Shown here: piece by piece, positions 62,148 to 64,000 of the stretch | Numbering within the stretch: position 1 is the stretch's first letter | Layout: each line of letters opens with the position of its first letter | NCBI GenBank assembly: GCA_020072645.1 | Contig: JAIQGK010000007.1 | Coordinates: forward strand, 124,001-188,000 | DNA: 64,000 nucleotides | DNA from: Terriglobia bacterium | GTDB lineage: Bacteria > Acidobacteriota > Terriglobia > Terriglobales > Acidobacteriaceae | Direction: 5' to 3' | The notes under the pieces: generated by a model | What the model was told of the DNA's origin: nothing | The model's input: the letters and a program-made list of their open reading frames with translations, nothing else | Databases searched by the model: none | Translations under genes and position numbers: made by a program

Positions 62148-64000
62148 TTACCGAGAAAGCGCTCCATGCGCTCGTGAAGGCTGCACCACATTCATTAATG
62201 TGGTGAGAGCCAATGTGTTCAAGTCAAAGCCGAAGAGCCGGCTGCTGCTGGCCACGCGTATGGCATTGCTTTCACCATAAGCGCAGACTACGCTGGGTTT
62301 GGTCTCCGCTGCAATCTGTTTGAGTGATTGCAATTGCGAAGCGCTAAGCTGTTGTGCGATCGGCTGGATCACCGGCGCAAGGTTCTGATAGAGCACGGCG
62401 GAAACGTCAGGCTGTTCGTCCTGAGGCAGGAGCGCGCGGAAATCCGCTGAGTGTGCCAGCGAGTTCCCGTTCTGGTGGATGGCAATCGCATTCATAACCA
62501 GCGCCCTGCTTGGACCAAGAATCATGTATCCGTCAGTAAATGTATACGTAGCCTCGAATGGTTTTGTTTCATCGAGATGGCGGATTGTATAGAACGTCAA
62601 TCCATTGGCCGAAGTCTGTTCCAGCGCCAGGCCTGGATGCTCGCCCTTGACGTGATCATTTACATCCGTAACCAACTGTTGGATCGTGGATTGCAAGCGG
62701 CCGGGATCTTTCACCTCAGCCACAATCTTCCATGATGGCGTCGGTAGGATTGGGCCATCCAGCGCGATGGTAACTTCGCCGCCGAGCGTATCGGCCAGGT
62801 CACGATGGAACTGGATCTTCAGCTCGGACTCGCCCTGTGCAATTTTTGCCGAACCGTTATTCCCACTAGCATCGGCAAGGTTCAGGACATCATCCAGCAT
62901 GTCCGCCGGGTCCTTGGAGATGAACGCGGCCACGGCGCCGGCATCGGTGGAAACGAAGTCCAGTCCGCCGATTGGCGCAGGCGCAGCCAGCCATGAAGCC
63001 AGTCCATGGCGCTGGTTGGCGAACGTTAGTTGCGCGTGGTTCTGTACCTGCGAACCACTTCCCTTTCGCTCAGCAATCAGGTATTCAACGTCAGCAAGGC
63101 CAGTAAGCTGATAGCGCGAGGTCTGTTCCGGACTTTGCGGCCTATGCGCTGAGGTCATCACTGCCAGGTTCGCGCCAAACAGGATATCCGCGCCATTCTT
63201 GTACTGCGCAGCCATACGCTGGCCAAATGGTGTGCCGGCAAAGCCGCCTCCACCGCTGTTTAGTCCGGCAACAAATTGTTTGAGCGTTGCGGCATCGCCG
63301 GCCGCGGCAACAAAGTCAGAGCGGACCAGGATCAGCAACTGCTTCCCTTTCTGCGCTGGAATCTGGTTCAGCTCCTGTTCGTCGACGACCCGTATGTGCT
63401 CTTTTGTGCCTGCATACTTTGCCGCTTCCTGCTGGATGAATTGCTTCAGGCCGTCATGCTGCACCTGAGCGACCACCAGAGGCTCGCCGTCGTGCCCGTT
63501 CAGCGCGACGGAGAAAACAATTTCATCACCCAGATACTGTCCAAGATCGTGGACGTAGTTGATCAGTTCGTCAAACTCGGGGCCGTTCTTCTTCCCTGCC
63601 TGCACTTGCTGCCACCACTCGCGTAGCACGGCGGACTCCTGTAATTCCTGCTGGAAAAGTTTATTGGCTTGCTGGACTGCATCGCCCAGGTTGGGAATGC
63701 CGGCAAAGACAACGGTGTTCGCGGGCAGCGTTGGCAGTACATTGCTCTTGAAGCGCAAGCCCGGCATCTGTACGGTTTCCAGCTTGTTGCTCAAGTGAGC
63801 AAACTCCGCCAGCAGCGCCAGATGTTTATCCAGGTTCTGGCTCCACGCTATTTCCTGCTTTACTGGGACCGTTCCCAGGCTGGCGTTGGTCGTAAGCTGA
63901 TCGCCGGGATGCAGTACCTTCTCCGCTCCGGCTTCCGCCACACGCACTTCGCCTTCAATCACAGAAACGCGTGATCCTTTCATGCCGGCATTGACAGAAA
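62148..64000 (-). CDS. Large FecR-like/DUF3352-like protein (partial, runs off right edge)
   Basis: At least 617 residues in the window; the frame stays open at the right edge, so the ATG at 63983 is internal. The visible N-terminal part ([17 protein letters not shown] ... LHPGDQLTT) is a FecR-type beta domain. The remainder, with repeats of LP-NTVVFAG and long alpha/beta segments ([26 protein letters not shown]), resembles DUF3352-like secreted proteins with low certainty. Location ahead of the ABC cluster suggests a link with the transporter or cell envelope. Confidence 0.7.
   Translation of the reverse strand, partial: SVNAGMKGSRVSVIEGEVRVAEAGAEKVLHPGDQLTTNASLGTVPVKQEIAWSQNLDKHLALLAEFAHLSNKLETVQMPGLRFKSNVLPTLPANTVVFAGIPNLGDAVQQANKLFQQELQESAVLREWWQQVQAGKKNGPEFDELINYVHDLGQYLGDEIVFSVALNGHDGEPLVVAQVQHDGLKQFIQQEAAKYAGTKEHIRVVDEQELNQIPAQKGKQLLILVRSDFVAAAGDAATLKQFVAGLNSGGGGFAGTPFGQRMAAQYKNGADILFGANLAVMTSAHRPQSPEQTSRYQLTGLADVEYLIAERKGSGSQVQNHAQLTFANQRHGLASWLAAPAPIGGLDFVSTDAGAVAAFISKDPADMLDDVLNLADASGNNGSAKIAQGESELKIQFHRDLADTLGGEVTIALDGPILPTPSWKIVAEVKDPGRLQSTIQQLVTDVNDHVKGEHPGLALEQTSANGLTFYTIRHLDETKPFEATYTFTDGYMILGPSRALVMNAIAIHQNGNSLAHSADFRALLPQDEQPDVSAVLYQNLAPVIQPIAQQLSASQLQSLKQIAAETKPSVVCAYGESNAIRVASSSRLFGFDLNTLALTTLMNVVQPSRAHGALSR

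Overview
The window looks like a chromosomal segment of an Acidobacteriota (Terriglobia/Koribacter-like soil lineage). This is inference from content: bacillithiol gene bshC in a Gram-negative-type background (lipoprotein, Sec/Tat signals, PntAA/AB/B, TlpA, NrfD), many short dispersed palindromic repeats, and DUF6249, SIMPL and tandem-Usp proteins. No rRNA, insertion sequence, prophage, CRISPR array or replication origin was seen. Two tRNA-Leu genes (UAA and GAG) are present.

Layout. 0-5.5 kb: start of a probable AI-2E-type membrane protein, a P-type cation ATPase, a tandem universal stress protein and bshC. 5.5-9.1 kb: a small secreted protein between two ~100-bp direct repeats, tRNA-Leu(UAA), an ECF sigma factor with a membrane partner, a DUF6249 protein, a cold-shock protein and a 48-residue Cys/His peptide. 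9.1-14.2 kb: a formate dehydrogenase operon (fdhA-fdhB-nrfD) whose catalytic subunit is interrupted by an in-frame UGA at the active-site position, followed by an E. coli-like SECIS hairpin; it is read here as one selenoprotein. 14.3-18.2 kb: an accessory island with a RiPP-like precursor, an Mrr-like nuclease, a deaminase of unusual architecture, and a coupled membrane protein/SIR2 pair. 18.3-21.5 kb: proton-translocating transhydrogenase under a CRP/FNR-like palindrome.

21.5-35.2 kb: a serine hydrolase, an MFS transporter, a second selenoprotein (an exported peroxiredoxin whose peroxidatic Cys codon is UGA), SIMPL and prohibitin-like proteins, a repeat-filled gap, a csoR-copA copper operon with its operator, a MATE exporter, an exported acetamidase/formamidase and a TlpA-like lipoprotein. 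35.2-38.5 kb: a compact operon of glycosyltransferase, two tandem 6-pyruvoyl-tetrahydropterin-synthase-family genes, folE and an SDR, which together could make a reduced pterin.

38.5-50.7 kb: rhomboid, truB, a bifunctional-nuclease-family protein, miaB, a methyltransferase, a thioesterase-like protein, pdxS-pdxT, an aa3-type oxidase (coxB-coxA-coxC), a P-loop kinase-like protein and a broken fibronectin-III-like gene. 50.7-51.5 kb: a good promoter and a good terminator enclosing ~600 bp without a recognisable gene. 51.5-57.7 kb: gap-pgk-macrodomain-tpiA, an SDR, tRNA-Leu(GAG) and secG. 57.8-64 kb: an MBL hydrolase, two interleaved ABC ATPase/permease pairs and a large FecR-like protein running off the right edge.

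How the genes connect. Two independent UGA/SECIS cases imply a working Sec machinery encoded elsewhere in the genome. Energy metabolism is well represented (formate dehydrogenase, transhydrogenase, terminal oxidase, lower glycolysis). Similar GTGA-N6-TCAC palindromes lie ahead of the stress/ATPase, transhydrogenase and glycolytic units, suggesting one CRP/FNR-family regulator coordinates them.
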